From: Vandiemenella viatica
Taxonomy: Eukaryota; Arthropoda; Insecta; Orthoptera; Morabidae
Length of the DNA stretch: 64,000 nt
Direction: 5' to 3'
Assembly: GCA_031002005.1 (NCBI GenBank)
Contig: JARYHS010013630.1
Span: 32,575,504 to 32,639,503, forward strand
The notes below the pieces were generated by a model. That model was not told the origin of the DNA, made no database searches, and was given only the letters and a program-made list of their open reading frames with translations. Below are positions 54,421 through 64,000 of the stretch, piece after piece; position 1 is the stretch's first letter, and each line of letters begins with the position of its first letter. The translations under genes and the position numbers were made by a program.

Positions 54421-55245
54421 ACATTTGGCAATCACAGGTAAAAAAGATAGTCAAGAAATGGTTAGTTTAGAAGTTTCATAAACACTAAGTATTCTAAATA
54501 GAGAATAGCTGACAGGACCAATTTTTAAATTTCAAGTATGCCACTGAGTGACTTGGCACAGCAAATAATTTCCAATATTAAGCAGCAGTTGTTCTTACCC
54601 TGATGAATTTGACTATTAGCAACAAGATGGTCAATGGTGTAAGTTGGAAAAACTGCTGAAAAAAAAAAAGATAGTATATGGACAGTGAACTAGAAATAAT
54701 TATTGTCATCTAATGCGCCATATCTAAATAACAAGAGGAAATATCATGTCTGTTCCAAAATATTTTTAGAGCCAAACATGGTTGGAAGAAGGGGGGGGGG
54801 GGGGAACAAGTGGATTTAAATTCATGGTTTCAGTGGAGGACTAGGCGATTTTTAATGCAGGTCTGACGCTTACCACAAATGAAAGCAGGAGGGTCAGGAT
54901 AAACACAAAACATGAACTCACTGTACAGTAAAGGAGAGCTTTGACTGGCAAGGAAATGAAGGAAATGAAAACTGGACTTCTTTTCCTAAACTACATTATA
55001 AGTCAACATTTATGACAAGTATAGTACCATTTTGTGTCATCTCATTTTGTAGACATATTCTACACAATACAGCACATACACTGCATAGTTTTGTTAATAT
55101 GTGTGATTGTATCTTCGTTTCATAAGTCTCCTATGGCACTGGTGTAAATTTGTTCATTAATGATCCATTATCCAAAAAATCAGTTATGTGAACCACCCCC
55201 ATCCACAACTGATTTGATAAACGATGCTCTAACTTAATTTCAAAT
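54421..55245. other. No gene recognised
   Basis: It has a G-run at 54790-54804 and a short match to the palindromic repeat family at 54870-54905 (cttaccacaaatgaaagcag). Otherwise nothing. Confidence 0.5.
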
Positions 55246-55259
55246 TTTAGTAAAGATTG

Positions 55260-55610
55260 ACTAGTTTGTCTTGTAAGAAAGGGATGTGGGGGATGTCTGA
55301 TTTCAGCAGGATAGCGCCACAGTGCAAATGTTGATGAATATTTTGCGAGAACACTTCCCTGGATGCCCCATCTCCTTGCGGGGTAATCTTCAGTGGCCTG
55401 TGCTGTCACCCGATTTAGCCCTATGTGACTTTTTTTTGTGGAGCTATCTTAAATCCTTATCATCCAAAGACATGGCTCAACTGAAGAACAATATTGAAGC
55501 TGCTATCGAGAACATACTCATCGATATGCTTGAAAGAGTGGAGAGAAGCTTCAAAAGTTGACTACCTCAATGTATTGACCAGAAAAGAGGCAGCTTAATG
55601 ATATAAATTT
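55260..55610 (+). pseudogene. mariner/IS630-type transposase C-terminal fragment
   Basis: The + strand reads FQQDSAT-like at 55300 (one catalytic Asp), MNILREHFPGCPISLRGNLQ and LSPDLALCDFFLWSYLKS (third catalytic Asp), then IEAAIENILIDMLERVERSF. This is the C-terminal half of the Tc1/mariner-superfamily transposases with a DFFLWGYLKS motif that are abundant in arthropods. N-terminal part and ends are missing. Confidence 0.7.
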
Positions 55611-55688
55611 TAAAACATAACCAATAAAAACTTTAAATGTCTGTCTGTACCATGGAAAAGTAATTAAACTGTTATCTTCTACCTTGTA

Positions 55689-56931
55689 TATGAGGTTTGT
55701 TCAATCTTTTTATTTTTATCAAAAAATATTTATTTATTTATGTTGTCCCTTCAAAGTAATCCCCCTCAGATATAATAAACTTGTGCCAACGTGTTTTTTT
55801 TTTCCAATCCTCGAAGCACTTCTGATAAGCATTTTTGGTACAGCCTTCAGCTCTTTTGGCTATGCTGTCTTTATCTCCTTAATCGTCACAAATCTTCATC
55901 CTTTTAATTAGTTTCCTCAGTTTAGGAAACAGAAAAAAGTCGCAGGGGGGCAAATCCAGTGCATATGGTGGCTGAGGCATCATTGTGGTGTTGTTTTTGG
56001 CCAAAAAATCACTCACAAGCAATGATGAGCGAGCAGGTGCATTGTCGTGATGCAAAAGCCATGAATTTGTTCCCCACAAATCAGATTTTTCTTTCTATTG
56101 CTTCTCATAATTGGTGCCTAAGTTCAAGGTAATACTCCTGATTGACTGTATGACATTGTGGTAAAAACTTCTGATGCATTACACTGTGGTGACCAAAGAA
56201 AACAGTGACGAAAACCTTGACACTGCATCGAACTTGGCGTGCTTTGGGACAATTGGACCTTGGTTTCAACGTCATAACCACATACCCATGATTCGTCGCC
56301 CTTTTGAGCAAATCAGGATTATCTGTGATGTCATTCAACAGCTCCTGAGCGATATTCATGTGACAGTTGTTCTGGTCAAAATTCAGCAGTTTCTGAACAA
56401 ACTTCGCTGACACGTCTTACAGACACAAAAAAAAAAAAATGCGTGGCATGAGCCAACTGAGATGCTGACTTATCAGCAACTTCTCTAATGGTGATTGGAC
56501 GATTCTCCAAAACCATTTTCTCAACTTCGTTGTTTTCATCAGTTGCTGACGTGCTAGGGCATCAAGAGCGAGTTTTGTCATTGACATCTTCTCAGCCATC
56601 TTGGAAGAGTTTGTACCACTTATAAACACTTTTTTTTTTTTACTCAAAGTAGATTCACTGTTGACATTTCAAGTGTGTTTGAGCAATAATTCCATTTTTT
56701 ACACAAAATTTGATGCAAACTCTTTGATCCTTTTTTTTTTTTTTGACAGCAGAAAACTGTTGCGCACTCAAAACACTTCTAACAATTATATCTCTCACAA
56801 AGAATGCTATATAGTTGAAACTGTGAAGATATGTGCGGGACGAGTGTAAGGAAGGGGAAAAAAAACGAAAATTGACTGTATGTATCTGGCAATATTCAAA
56901 AATTGGCCTTACTTTTTGAACAAACCACATA
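55689..56931 (-). mobile_element. mariner element, ~1.24 kb, both ends present, dead
   Basis: The ends TATGAGGTTTGTTCAA and, inverted, TATGTGGTTTGTTCAA enclose a minus-strand transposase; the outer TA can be read as the target duplication. Readable in order: QRVCIKFCVKNGIIA, a helix-turn-helix block with many frameshifts, VSAKFVQKLL-like and NIAQELLNDI, KARQVRCSVKVFVTVFF, LLHHDNAPARSSLLVSDFLA (second Asp) and PPYALDLPPCDFFLFPKL (third Asp). The GDETW region with the first Asp is destroyed. The length fits a full mariner (about 1.3 kb). Confidence 0.85.
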
Positions 56932-57064
56932 CTGTTTGTGTTGTTCATTCTTAAAATAAGTAAATTTCCCTGTCGCACGATATATATTGCATTATAGTAC
57001 TGCGTGTATGGAAATTTTGGCTATTGTGATTGTTTGATTCCCTGAAAGATCAGGGAAAGAAGTA

Positions 57065-57300
57065 TTTTTTTTAACCGCTTAACGTCTCTCTAACAGTGAG
57101 GTCTTGGTCTTTAGAGACGGGAAGGGATGGGGGGCAAGGAATGTGAAGGAATTCAGCCATGGCCTTTTGAAGGAGTGATTTGTCTGGAGTGATTTGGGAA
57201 ACCATGGAAAACCCAAATCTGGTTGCCCGGATTCTGAAATGTTTGCAAAATGTAGAAAGATAACATGTGTCATTGGTCCACATTGATTGGTACTATACTT
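57065..57300 (-). mobile_element. Orthopteroid-type tRNA SINE (minus strand)
   Basis: The minus strand carries ttttccatggtttccc, aaatcactccagac, cttcaaaaggccatgg and ccatcccttcccgtctc followed by the gagagacgttaag 3' end: the body of the SINE at 30975-31225. The tRNA head is degraded. Confidence 0.75.
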
Positions 57301-57327
57301 TGTCACATTTTCCTTGTCATTGTTTGA

Positions 57328-57465
57328 AAATAAGATAAGATAGGGTAAACACTCTGTTACTTATTAGAGATGATGGCAAGAGGGCCAGACAAACACAAGA
57401 AGACACAAAAAAACAAGCATACTTTACAATATTTCAGTTAGTAGCCTTAATCATGTAGGACAGAG
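57328..57465 (-). mobile_element. Left arm of a Penelope/retrozyme-like repeat, truncated by hAT
   Basis: aaaataagataagatagggt, then gagatgatggcaagagggcc and caatatttcagttagtagcc follow the order of 8712-8842. It stops exactly where the hAT end begins at 57466. Confidence 0.6.
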
Positions 57466-58452
57466 ATGGCAAACCTTTATTGATCTGCGTGCCATTTGTT
57501 CTAAGGAAATATCGAATGAAGCCATGTCGTGCCATCAAACAATCATGACTTAGTGATTAATGGGAAAAGAAATAAAACTGGATACTATCCCCTCGAAATT
57601 TATATTTGCAACCAGAAATATACATTTTTTATTCTAAGCAATTATGACATCAACAGTTTTGTGTGTGTTTAAGTAGATGAAACTAGTGCGACTTCTGTTG
57701 TTGTAAATTAGATGCCAGATATCTTATATTAGGTTCACACTTTGTTACTTTGAGCAGAATGCAAGCTGGAGTAATGAGACAAACGGTTTTGAAGCGAGTC
57801 TTTAATGTTATTTAGTTCTGAAAATAACGACTCACAGGCATATGTAGATGAAAATATTGTTAAGATAGCTAAAGCCAGCTTCTTATGACAGCTAATTGTA
57901 TCTGGAATTGAATACGAAATTACCATAAATATGGTATTGGCATCTTTACATGTATTGCTTGATAGTCTTGCAAATTCAGTTAATTCCAATTCTTCAATTT
58001 TGAACCGAACAAATTTAGAAAAGATTAGTTTATCAGGTGAAGTCGCATCAGAATACATAATAAACTTAATGTTTACGATAATTTACTGAGCTGATAAAAT
58101 CATTATGAAAATTCTTCAATTGAAGAATTAATTACTGAAGTCTCTTTAGTGAATTTTAATTGGTCTGGTTTTACACGTAAATCCAAATCTCTGGTCATTT
58201 TTTTTTCAAGTTTGGGAAATACTTGTAATTACTGAAAATAATATCGTTCCTGGAAACTTGCAATTTAATAACCTCAAAAGCATGAATGAAATCTAGCATA
58301 ACGGTAATTGTTTTGTTTGCACCTTGAAGCTTCACGTTCAATTCATCGAAATGCTGGCACATGTCCATAAAAAAGCATTTCTTTACACGCTTTATAATAG
58401 CTTCACCTGTATGTATGAATGTAACGGAATCTTGCAATTTACTTTTCACCAC
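57466..58452 (-). pseudogene. hAT transposase fragment with one terminal repeat
   Basis: The end cagagatggcaaacctttat is a hAT-type terminal repeat (CAGAGATGG...). On the minus strand 58452-58195 gives FFMDMCQHFDELNVKLQGAN and VMLDFIHAFEVIKLQV; 58058-57735 gives LALAILTIFSSTYACESLFS and ELNNIKDSLQNRLSHYSSLH. The latter is the hAT C-terminal dimerisation domain. Upstream coding stops at 58452, where the tandem array begins; there is no second terminal repeat nearby. Confidence 0.8.
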
Positions 58453-58800
58453 TTACAGATGTCCGAGTTGTTTGAAATTTTGCACACATATTAAGAACTG
58501 GTGATAATACAATATTTCATAACTATGTTCCAATATTGTCATTACTTTGACAGTAACAATAGAAAGCCCTTTGAATGCAGTGGAATATTTCATTTTAATA
58601 TTCACCCAATTCCTGATGTTCTAATTGTTTCAAAATTTGGACACATATAATGAACCGATTAAAATTCAATAATTTCATAGTTTTGTCAAACTGCTTTATT
58701 TACTTTGGTGGTATCAATAGGAAAGTGATGGAATCTGTCAATTCAATTTTACCCTCTTCAGATATCTGAATTGTTTTAAATCATGCACATATAATGAAAA
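58452..58800 (-). repeat. Tandem array, ~150-bp unit (array 2, inverted)
   Basis: Reverse complement of the array 1 unit, about 2.3 copies: tatgaaattatt, caaaatttcaaaca, gtcaaagtaatga and so on appear on the minus strand. The hAT reading VKSKLQDSVTF continues from the unit's gtaaattgcaagattcc end, so array and hAT coding share sequence at the join. Confidence 0.8.
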
Positions 58801-59214
58801 GTAGATCTGCACTTTTGTAACTAATATTTATTTGTGTAGTGTAATAGGTACTTACAACATATTATCAAACAGTTAGGAAAATTTAAAACACACTGTATGT
58901 TTGACAAACTGTCACTGACCTTAACAGAATACAACCAACCTGAACAAAATGCACGCAGCATATCAACATTTCTGTGGTATGTGTTCCTGTGCGAATAAAA
59001 TGTTTACATTGGAACTGTATAGCAAAACAAAAATGTTTCAGTAACAGAAAAAAATATCTGAAAAACTACTTATTGTTTAAAAAACAGTTTAATGGCATTT
59101 ATGTGATATCTGCTGCTGCAATCTAGGAATTTGACTCTGAACTGTTTGATACGCGCGACCTCTTCAAGCATCAAATTCCGAACTTTATGATTTTACAACA
59201 TAGCAAAATGTCAT
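58801..59214. other. No gene recognised
   Basis: AT-rich spacer between two different tandem arrays. Confidence 0.5.
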
Positions 59215-60235
59215 TTATCGATTTTGGTTAGGTATCGAAGGAAATAAATGGCTCGAAATAATAATAATAAAAACACGTTGTAGAAATAATATTTATACTT
59301 TTGCCCTTTAAGGGTCGAATTCAAAAAATTCCTTTTATAAAATATGGTGTGAACAAAGCGAACACCTTGGTCTTTAAAATAATACTTCATTTATCAATTT
59401 CATTAAGGCATCAAGCGAGGATAAAAAAAAGTTTAAAAATGATGAAATTTTTGCCCCTTAAGGGTTGAATTTGCAGAAAGTTCGTTCTTAAAATATGACG
59501 TGACCAAAAAGGATACTTTTAATCTTTAAAATGACACCTCGTTTATTGAGTTCGGTTAGATATTAATAGAGATAAATGTCTCGTGACATAAATAATGCAT
59601 TGTAGAACCATTGATTCTTTTTCCCATTAATATATGATGTCATCAAAGCTGAGACTTAACTGTTCATAATTCTACTTCACTTATTGATTTCGGTTAGATG
59701 CCCATGGAGATAAATGGCTTGATAGACAAAAAAAAAAAAAAAAAAAAAAAACGAATTTTATAAATATTGATATTTTTGCCCTTTAAGGGTTGAATTACGA
59801 AAAATTCCTTTCTGTGACCATGGCGGAGACCTTAATATTTAATATGATACCTTATTTATCTATAACGGTTAGATATCAAGAGAGATAAATGGCTCGTGAC
59901 ACAAAAAACACGATGCCGAAATATTTATACTTTTTCCCCATTAAGGGTCGAATTCCGAATAATTCCTGTCTTAATATATGGTGTCACAAAAGCGGAGATC
60001 TTAATCTTTAAAATGGTATTTCATTAAAGGATTTCAGATAGGTATCCAGGGAGATAAATGGCTCGAAACACACAAAACAGCATTTTATAAATATTGACAT
60101 TTTCGCCCTTTAATGGTCGAATTCCGAAAAATTGCTTTCTTAAAATATGATGTGACCAAGGTGGAGACCATAAGCTTTAAAATGACACCTCATTCATTGA
60201 TTTTGGTTAAGTATAAAGGGAGATAATGGCTTATG
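59215..60235. repeat. Satellite-like tandem array, unit ~150-168 bp, about six copies
   Basis: Each unit has ggttagatatcaa-like, gagataaatggctcg, ttttgccctttaagggt, cgaattccgaaaaattcc, ttaaaatatggtgtgacc and ctttaaaatgatacc. The agggtcgaat landmark falls at 59311, 59461, (lost), 59786, 59944 and 60112. It is unrelated to the ~150-bp array of 13.9 kb. A 26-base poly-A interrupts one unit near 59727. Confidence 0.9.
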
Positions 60236-61399
60236 ACAAAAAACACCTTATAGAAAGAAATAATATACACCAAATTTTGATCACCTTCAAAGTATTCTCC
60301 ATTGACCACAACACACTTCTTCAAATGATCCTTCCCTTGTTCAAAATAGTTCTTAAATTCACTTATCGGGATGTTCTTCATTGCTTCCAGCGATTTTTGT
60401 TTTACCTCCTCCACATCGGCAAAACGCTTTCCTTTTATGTCCCTTTTGAGTCTGGGGAACAAAATGAAATCACGTGGGGCTAAATCCGGTGAGTAGGGCT
60501 GGGGGACATTTGGTGTCATGCCATTTTGGTCAAATACTGCTTTATGGTGTGAGCATGCGCATTGTCATCATGGAAGAACAAGTCGCATGTGTGCCAAAGA
60601 TCTGCCCTTTTCTTCCGGATACTCTCCTTCAGTCTTTTCAAAACCTACAAGTAAAACTCCTGGTTTATCTGACCCGGGGAACGAACTCAATGTGCACAAC
60701 ACCTCTGCAACCGAAGAAACAAATGATTGTAGTCTTGATGGTTGACTTCACTTGGTGAGCTTTTTTGGAACGAGAAGAGCCACATGTCTTACACTAGCTT
60801 GATTGCTGCTTTGTGTGGGGTCGTATCCATAGCACCACAATTCATCACTAGCAAACACCTTTGAAAAAAATTCAGGGTCCTCTTTGAGCTGATATTGAAG
60901 CTCCAAACATGCCTGAAGTTGACGCTCCCTTTGCTAGTCTGTCGGCAACGGTCTTCATGAACGAGGGCATTGATTTTGTGGATGTTTTCATCACTTCTTG
61001 ATGTTGAGGGGAATCCTGAATGGGGTTGGTCATCAATTGACATTTCTCAATTTTTAAAACACAAAAACCATTCGTAGACTCTGGTTTTACTTAGGGAAGC
61101 ATCCTCATAAGCAGTCTTCAACATTACAATAGTTTCTGCAGCCGATTTCCCCAACAGGAAACAAAATTTCACAGCCACGTGTTGCTCTCAACAATCTGAC
61201 ATCACATTTTCACCGAAATGGAGAAAGTTGTTTTACAAAAAAAATTTATTAAGGGTGAACTGATGCACTCACAGTGACACAACTTTGCACACTGACTCAG
61301 GTGGCATGGCCGTAACAGACACCAGATCGAACAATGGGTTCCCCCACTCTCCCTCGCCGCTGCAGCCCGATTCCCATTACTTTTGTGTCCTCCCTCATA
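60190..61399 (-). mobile_element. mariner-type element (GVQW-like transposase), dead
   Basis: Minus-strand words: SIDDQPHSGFPSTSRSDENI (N-terminal helix-turn-helix), decayed middle (LLVMNCGAMDTT region, KSTIKTTIICFFG-like, VVHIEFVPRGQ-like), then PPYSPDLAPRDFILFPRLKR (third catalytic Asp) and the C-terminus GEYFEGDQNLVY. The 5' end region has a gagggaggacacaaaag terminal-repeat-like stretch ending at 61399 within array 3. Several frameshifts. Confidence 0.8.
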
Positions 61400-62057
61400 T
61401 ATCATGAACCAGTGACAATTTAATAATCACATAGCACCGTTCTGCTGTTCTCATTACTTTAACAGTAACAATAGGAAATTAACAGAATCTGTCAATTCAA
61501 TTTCACCCTCTTTCAAATATATGAATTGTTTGAAATTATGCACACATGTTAGGAACCAGTGACAGTATAATAATTTTGCAGCAACATCCTGATATTCTCA
61601 TTACTTCGACAATAGAAAAATGGTTGGATGTGATGGAATTGTGTGCCTGAATTTTAACCCACTTCCAGATGTCTGAATTGTTTGAATGTTTACAAATGTA
61701 TTGAGAACCCATGAAATACAATAGATTTGTAGCTGTGTGCTTATATTCTTTTTACTTTGACGGTAACAATAGAAAATTGATGAATCTGATGGAATTTTGC
61801 TAGTTAATTTTAACCCACTTCCAGATGTCCAAATAGTTTCAAGGTTTACACATGCATTGAGATCCGGTGACAATACAATAATTTCATACCTACGTCCTGG
61901 TGTTCTCATTACTTAGACCTTAACAATAGAAAAGTGGTTGAATGCAATGAAATATTTCATTTCAATGTTTCCCCAACTCCTGACGTCAGAATTGTTTTGA
62001 AATTTTGCAAGAATATTAAGATCAGTGACAATAAAATAATTTCATATCTATGTCCTA
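61400..62057 (-). repeat. Tandem array, ~150-bp unit (array 3, inverted)
   Basis: About 4.3 units in inverted orientation. The unit boundary ctcattact falls at about 61453, 61598, 61753 and 61906. Its right end passes into the foldback arm at 62058, exactly as array 1 does at 13935 in mirror image. Confidence 0.85.
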
Positions 62058-62325
62058 AAATTCCCATCGTGAAATAAAAAGTTAAAAATAAAATTATAGT
62101 TTGAAAAATTAAAATACACACTTTTATAGCAATGTAAACTAAAATGTTAAAAATACTTTTTAAATATAAAATTTTGTTCAACAGCACTAGGATGTTGCAC
62201 AATTCAGTATCACTTTTTTGAATAAGCTTAAAATGAGAATAAAGTCACTGAAAGTTAACTTTAATGTAAAAAAGCGTGGAGTACTCTCTACTTGTACACA
62301 ATGGCTCTACTTTTATGAACCGCTA
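62058..62325 (-). repeat. Head of the foldback-array family (inverted copy)
   Basis: The reverse complement begins tagcggttcataaaagtag and matches 13711-13935 (tagctgttcataaagtagag ... ttcacaatgggaatatcggg). It also contains the sequence of the left arm 13556-13680 in the opposite sense. Confidence 0.7.
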
Positions 62326-62695
62326 GATGTTGTTGTTGTTGCTTTATTGCGCGTCGACAGCGGGGTCATTAGCGCTCTAACAATTACCAGCTAAAACTGT
62401 GTCTTAAGAAAGTACTAAAATACTGTCTGCATGGTCGACTGTAAAGGGGTTGGCCATACAGAGAGCAAATAAAATAAATTATAAAATCAGACGTGGCTTT
62501 AAAATGGCTACCGGTACATTATACAGTACAACACCTGGATGCTGTAAGGGGGCCAAGCAGGTTGACAAGAGAATTAAAAACATATGTCCCGCTAGCTGTA
62601 TAATGGCCAGTGAGACAGGAATTGTTACAATATAAAGAATAAAAACAATGCACGTGGATGGGAGGCTGTAAATAGGCCACCCGTCCATCATAAAA

Positions 62696-63181
62696 CTAGG
62701 CCGATCTGCCTAAAATTTTAGGCACTAAACTGGCCAATACGCAAAATTTTAAAACACTCACCACACTGCTGGTCTCTTTGTTTAAAATAAGGGCCAGATC
62801 GTTGGTCAGGCCAACGTCTGCCCTCAAGTCTAAAAACGAAGCACAATCAATTAAAATGTGGCGCACCGTCAGAGGTACGCTACAGGCATCACATTCCGGT
62901 GGGTCCTTCCGGTGGAGAAGAAAGCTGTGTGCCAGAGGACAGTATCGTATACGGAGGCGAGTAAGGAGAACTTCATCCCTCCTCGCCCGCTGGAAGGAGC
63001 TGCTCCACGGCTGAATGGTCGGTTTGACCAGCCAGAGCTTATTATGCTCTACCTCCAGCCACTGCCTCTGCCAAATATCAAAAACAAATCTTTTCTCCGC
63101 CGAGGCAAGGTCAGACTTTGGGACTGGATCAAAGTCAATTCTGACCTTGTTGCAGGCTAACTTGGCAGCTGCCTCGTTCAC
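62696..63181 (-). CDS. LINE F C-terminal domain with CCHC-like knuckle
   Basis: A 161-codon open frame: NEAAAKLACNKV, WQRQWLEVEHNKLWLVKPTI, RRDEVLLTRLRIRYCPLAHS, then CDACSVPLTVRHILIDC, a C-x2-C-x8-H-x4-C knuckle. This is the standard C-terminus of I-, Loa- and related LINEs with RNase H. It is open over its full length, so the copy is fairly young. Confidence 0.85.
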   Translation of the reverse strand: MNEAAAKLACNKVRIDFDPVPKSDLASAEKRFVFDIWQRQWLEVEHNKLWLVKPTIQPWSSSFQRARRDEVLLTRLRIRYCPLAHSFLLHRKDPPECDACSVPLTVRHILIDCASFLDLRADVGLTNDLALILNKETSSVVSVLKFCVLASLVPKILGRSA

Positions 63182-63471
63182 CCTAATCCCACATGGCCGG
63201 GTACCCAGCAGAATACGACCTCCTTTCCAGAAGATTGAAGGGATCGGAGGGTGTCGTGTATATCCTGGACAAGACGATCTGCTGGGTACATGCTTCCCAT
63301 GGCCTGGATGCAGCTGAGGGAATCACAGCATATGATGTACTTCGTGCCGCGACTTACTTTCATGTGCTGGAGCAACTTTAACAAAGCGTAACACTCAGCA
63401 GTGTATACGCTGCAACAGCTATTCAGTTTGTAATTATAAGTCGCTCGAGGGAACACTAAAGAGCAGCCCAA
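63178..63471 (-). pseudogene. LINE F RNase H domain
   Basis: SVYTAECYALLKLLQ carries the catalytic Glu, CCDSLSCIQAM the catalytic Asp, and WVPGHVGLG the active-site His region. The first Asp of the DEDD set would lie before 63471. RNase H removes element RNA from the RNA-DNA hybrid. A small frameshift separates it from the next domain at ~63180 (GLG then NEAAAKLA). Confidence 0.85.
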
Positions 63472-63778
63472 CTCCGCAAAACTAATTTAAAACATCGCTA
63501 AAAGTTTGGGTAAAAACACTGTCGGCGGTACACAGCTTGTCATACCGCGACAATTCTAAAACTGTTCTGGGCCTCTTTAAAAGTCAGGGAGGAGATTTAC
63601 TCCAACCGTGATGATAAAAAGAGGGCATCTGAAACCCATATTCGTGTAATATAGCCTTTGTACGGTAGCTGAACGGTTTAGTTGCTCTTTGACGGTTGGT
63701 GTGAAGCCGTTCAAAGTTAGGATGAATAACTATGTTGTACACGGGACTGCCAGGAGTTATGGCAATATGTATGTAGTT

Positions 63779-63961
63779 TCACACTATGAGGAGACGCCGG
63801 CGGATGGAAAGCGGTGGCTCGCCAGATTCGGCACAAATGCTGGGTATCGGACTGGTGCGGTATGCACCTGTGTCGAGACGAATTCCTGCATGGTGGACAC
63901 TATCCAGTATACGGAGATAACTGTCCCATGCCGAACTGTAGACAATGCAACCATACTCCAA
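63779..63961 (-). pseudogene. LINE F RT C-terminal region
   Basis: MEYGCIVYSSAWDSYLRILD, then HHAGIRLDTGAYRTSPIPSI and AESGEPPLSIRR: the thumb/connection region that follows RT in I-type elements (LDYGC-VYGSA ... GAFRTSP ... EPPL). It is frameshifted relative to RNase H. Confidence 0.8.
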
Positions 63962-64000
63962 GCGTGACCGTACAAAGGCTCTATAAAACTGTAGCAGGCA

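Larger units (their letters stand above)
62330..63999 (-). mobile_element. LINE F (I-type, RNase H-bearing), 3' half
   Basis: Minus-strand order: RT C-terminus (63961-63779), RNase H (63471-63178), C-terminal zinc-knuckle domain (63181-62696), then ~360 bp 3' UTR ending in a short (CAA)n tail at 62332-62343. RNase H behind RT and a tandem-triplet tail are typical of I-clade LINEs. The 5' half is outside the window. Confidence 0.85.

Overview
This window looks like nuclear DNA of an arthropod, most likely an orthopteroid (polyneopteran) insect. It is AT-rich and intron-rich. It is packed with Penelope-like elements, mariners, hAT relatives, non-LTR retrotransposons and tRNA-derived SINEs. The species cannot be named from the sequence. 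Nothing bacterial, organellar or ribosomal is visible.

One host gene is recognisable: the C-terminal part of a trichoplein-like (TCHP, ciliary/centriolar coiled-coil) protein on the + strand. Its small exons lie at 10830-11069, 17518-17623, 28846-29007 and 38720-38863, with matching phases and good splice sites. The 3' end is uncertain: a stop-containing exon at 46030-46077, or a later exon near 53978 followed by poly(A) signals. Less than 1 kb of about 43 kb is coding; the rest of the gene is intron filled with transposable elements. The 5' exons must lie before the window.

Layout. 1-10.8 kb: AT-rich DNA, a candidate Helitron-like or otherwise unclassified element (3.2-5.9 kb), a nearly intact reverse-transcriptase domain of LINE family A (7.05-8.6 kb) and a pogo-like MITE (9.2-9.66 kb). 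13.5-14.8 kb: a foldback followed by a ~150-bp tandem array that runs into hAT-like sequence. 19.2-28.1 kb: a LINE split by a complete 7.67-kb LTR retrotransposon (two 740-bp LTRs, 4-bp duplication) with gag and protease but no recognised polymerase. 28.1-31.2 kb: two palindromic repeats with hammerhead-like motifs, SINEs and LINE scraps. 31.4-34.8 kb: a decayed two-ORF LINE. 34.9-36.7 kb: a second LINE A copy carrying a hAT MITE. 37.4-39.4 kb: LINE and hAT scraps around a host exon. 42.46-44.73 kb: a Penelope-like element (RT plus GIY-YIG endonuclease) with 16-bp target duplication and 389-bp inverted ends. 46.1-52.4 kb: a minus-strand LINE broken by a 2.6-kb insert of unknown nature and by palindromic Penelope/retrozyme-like elements. 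55.2-61.4 kb: three mariner/IS630-type remnants, a hAT fragment, a ~160-bp satellite and two more blocks of the ~150-bp array. 62.3-64 kb: the 3' half of an I-type LINE with RNase H.

The parts worth a second look are the recurring hammerhead-like motifs in palindromic repeats of several families, the link between the ~150-bp tandem array and hAT coding sequence at three sites, the polymerase-less LTR element with intact structure, and the ambiguous 3' end of the host gene. Apart from the host gene, the coding regions are remnants of selfish elements and do not form a pathway.
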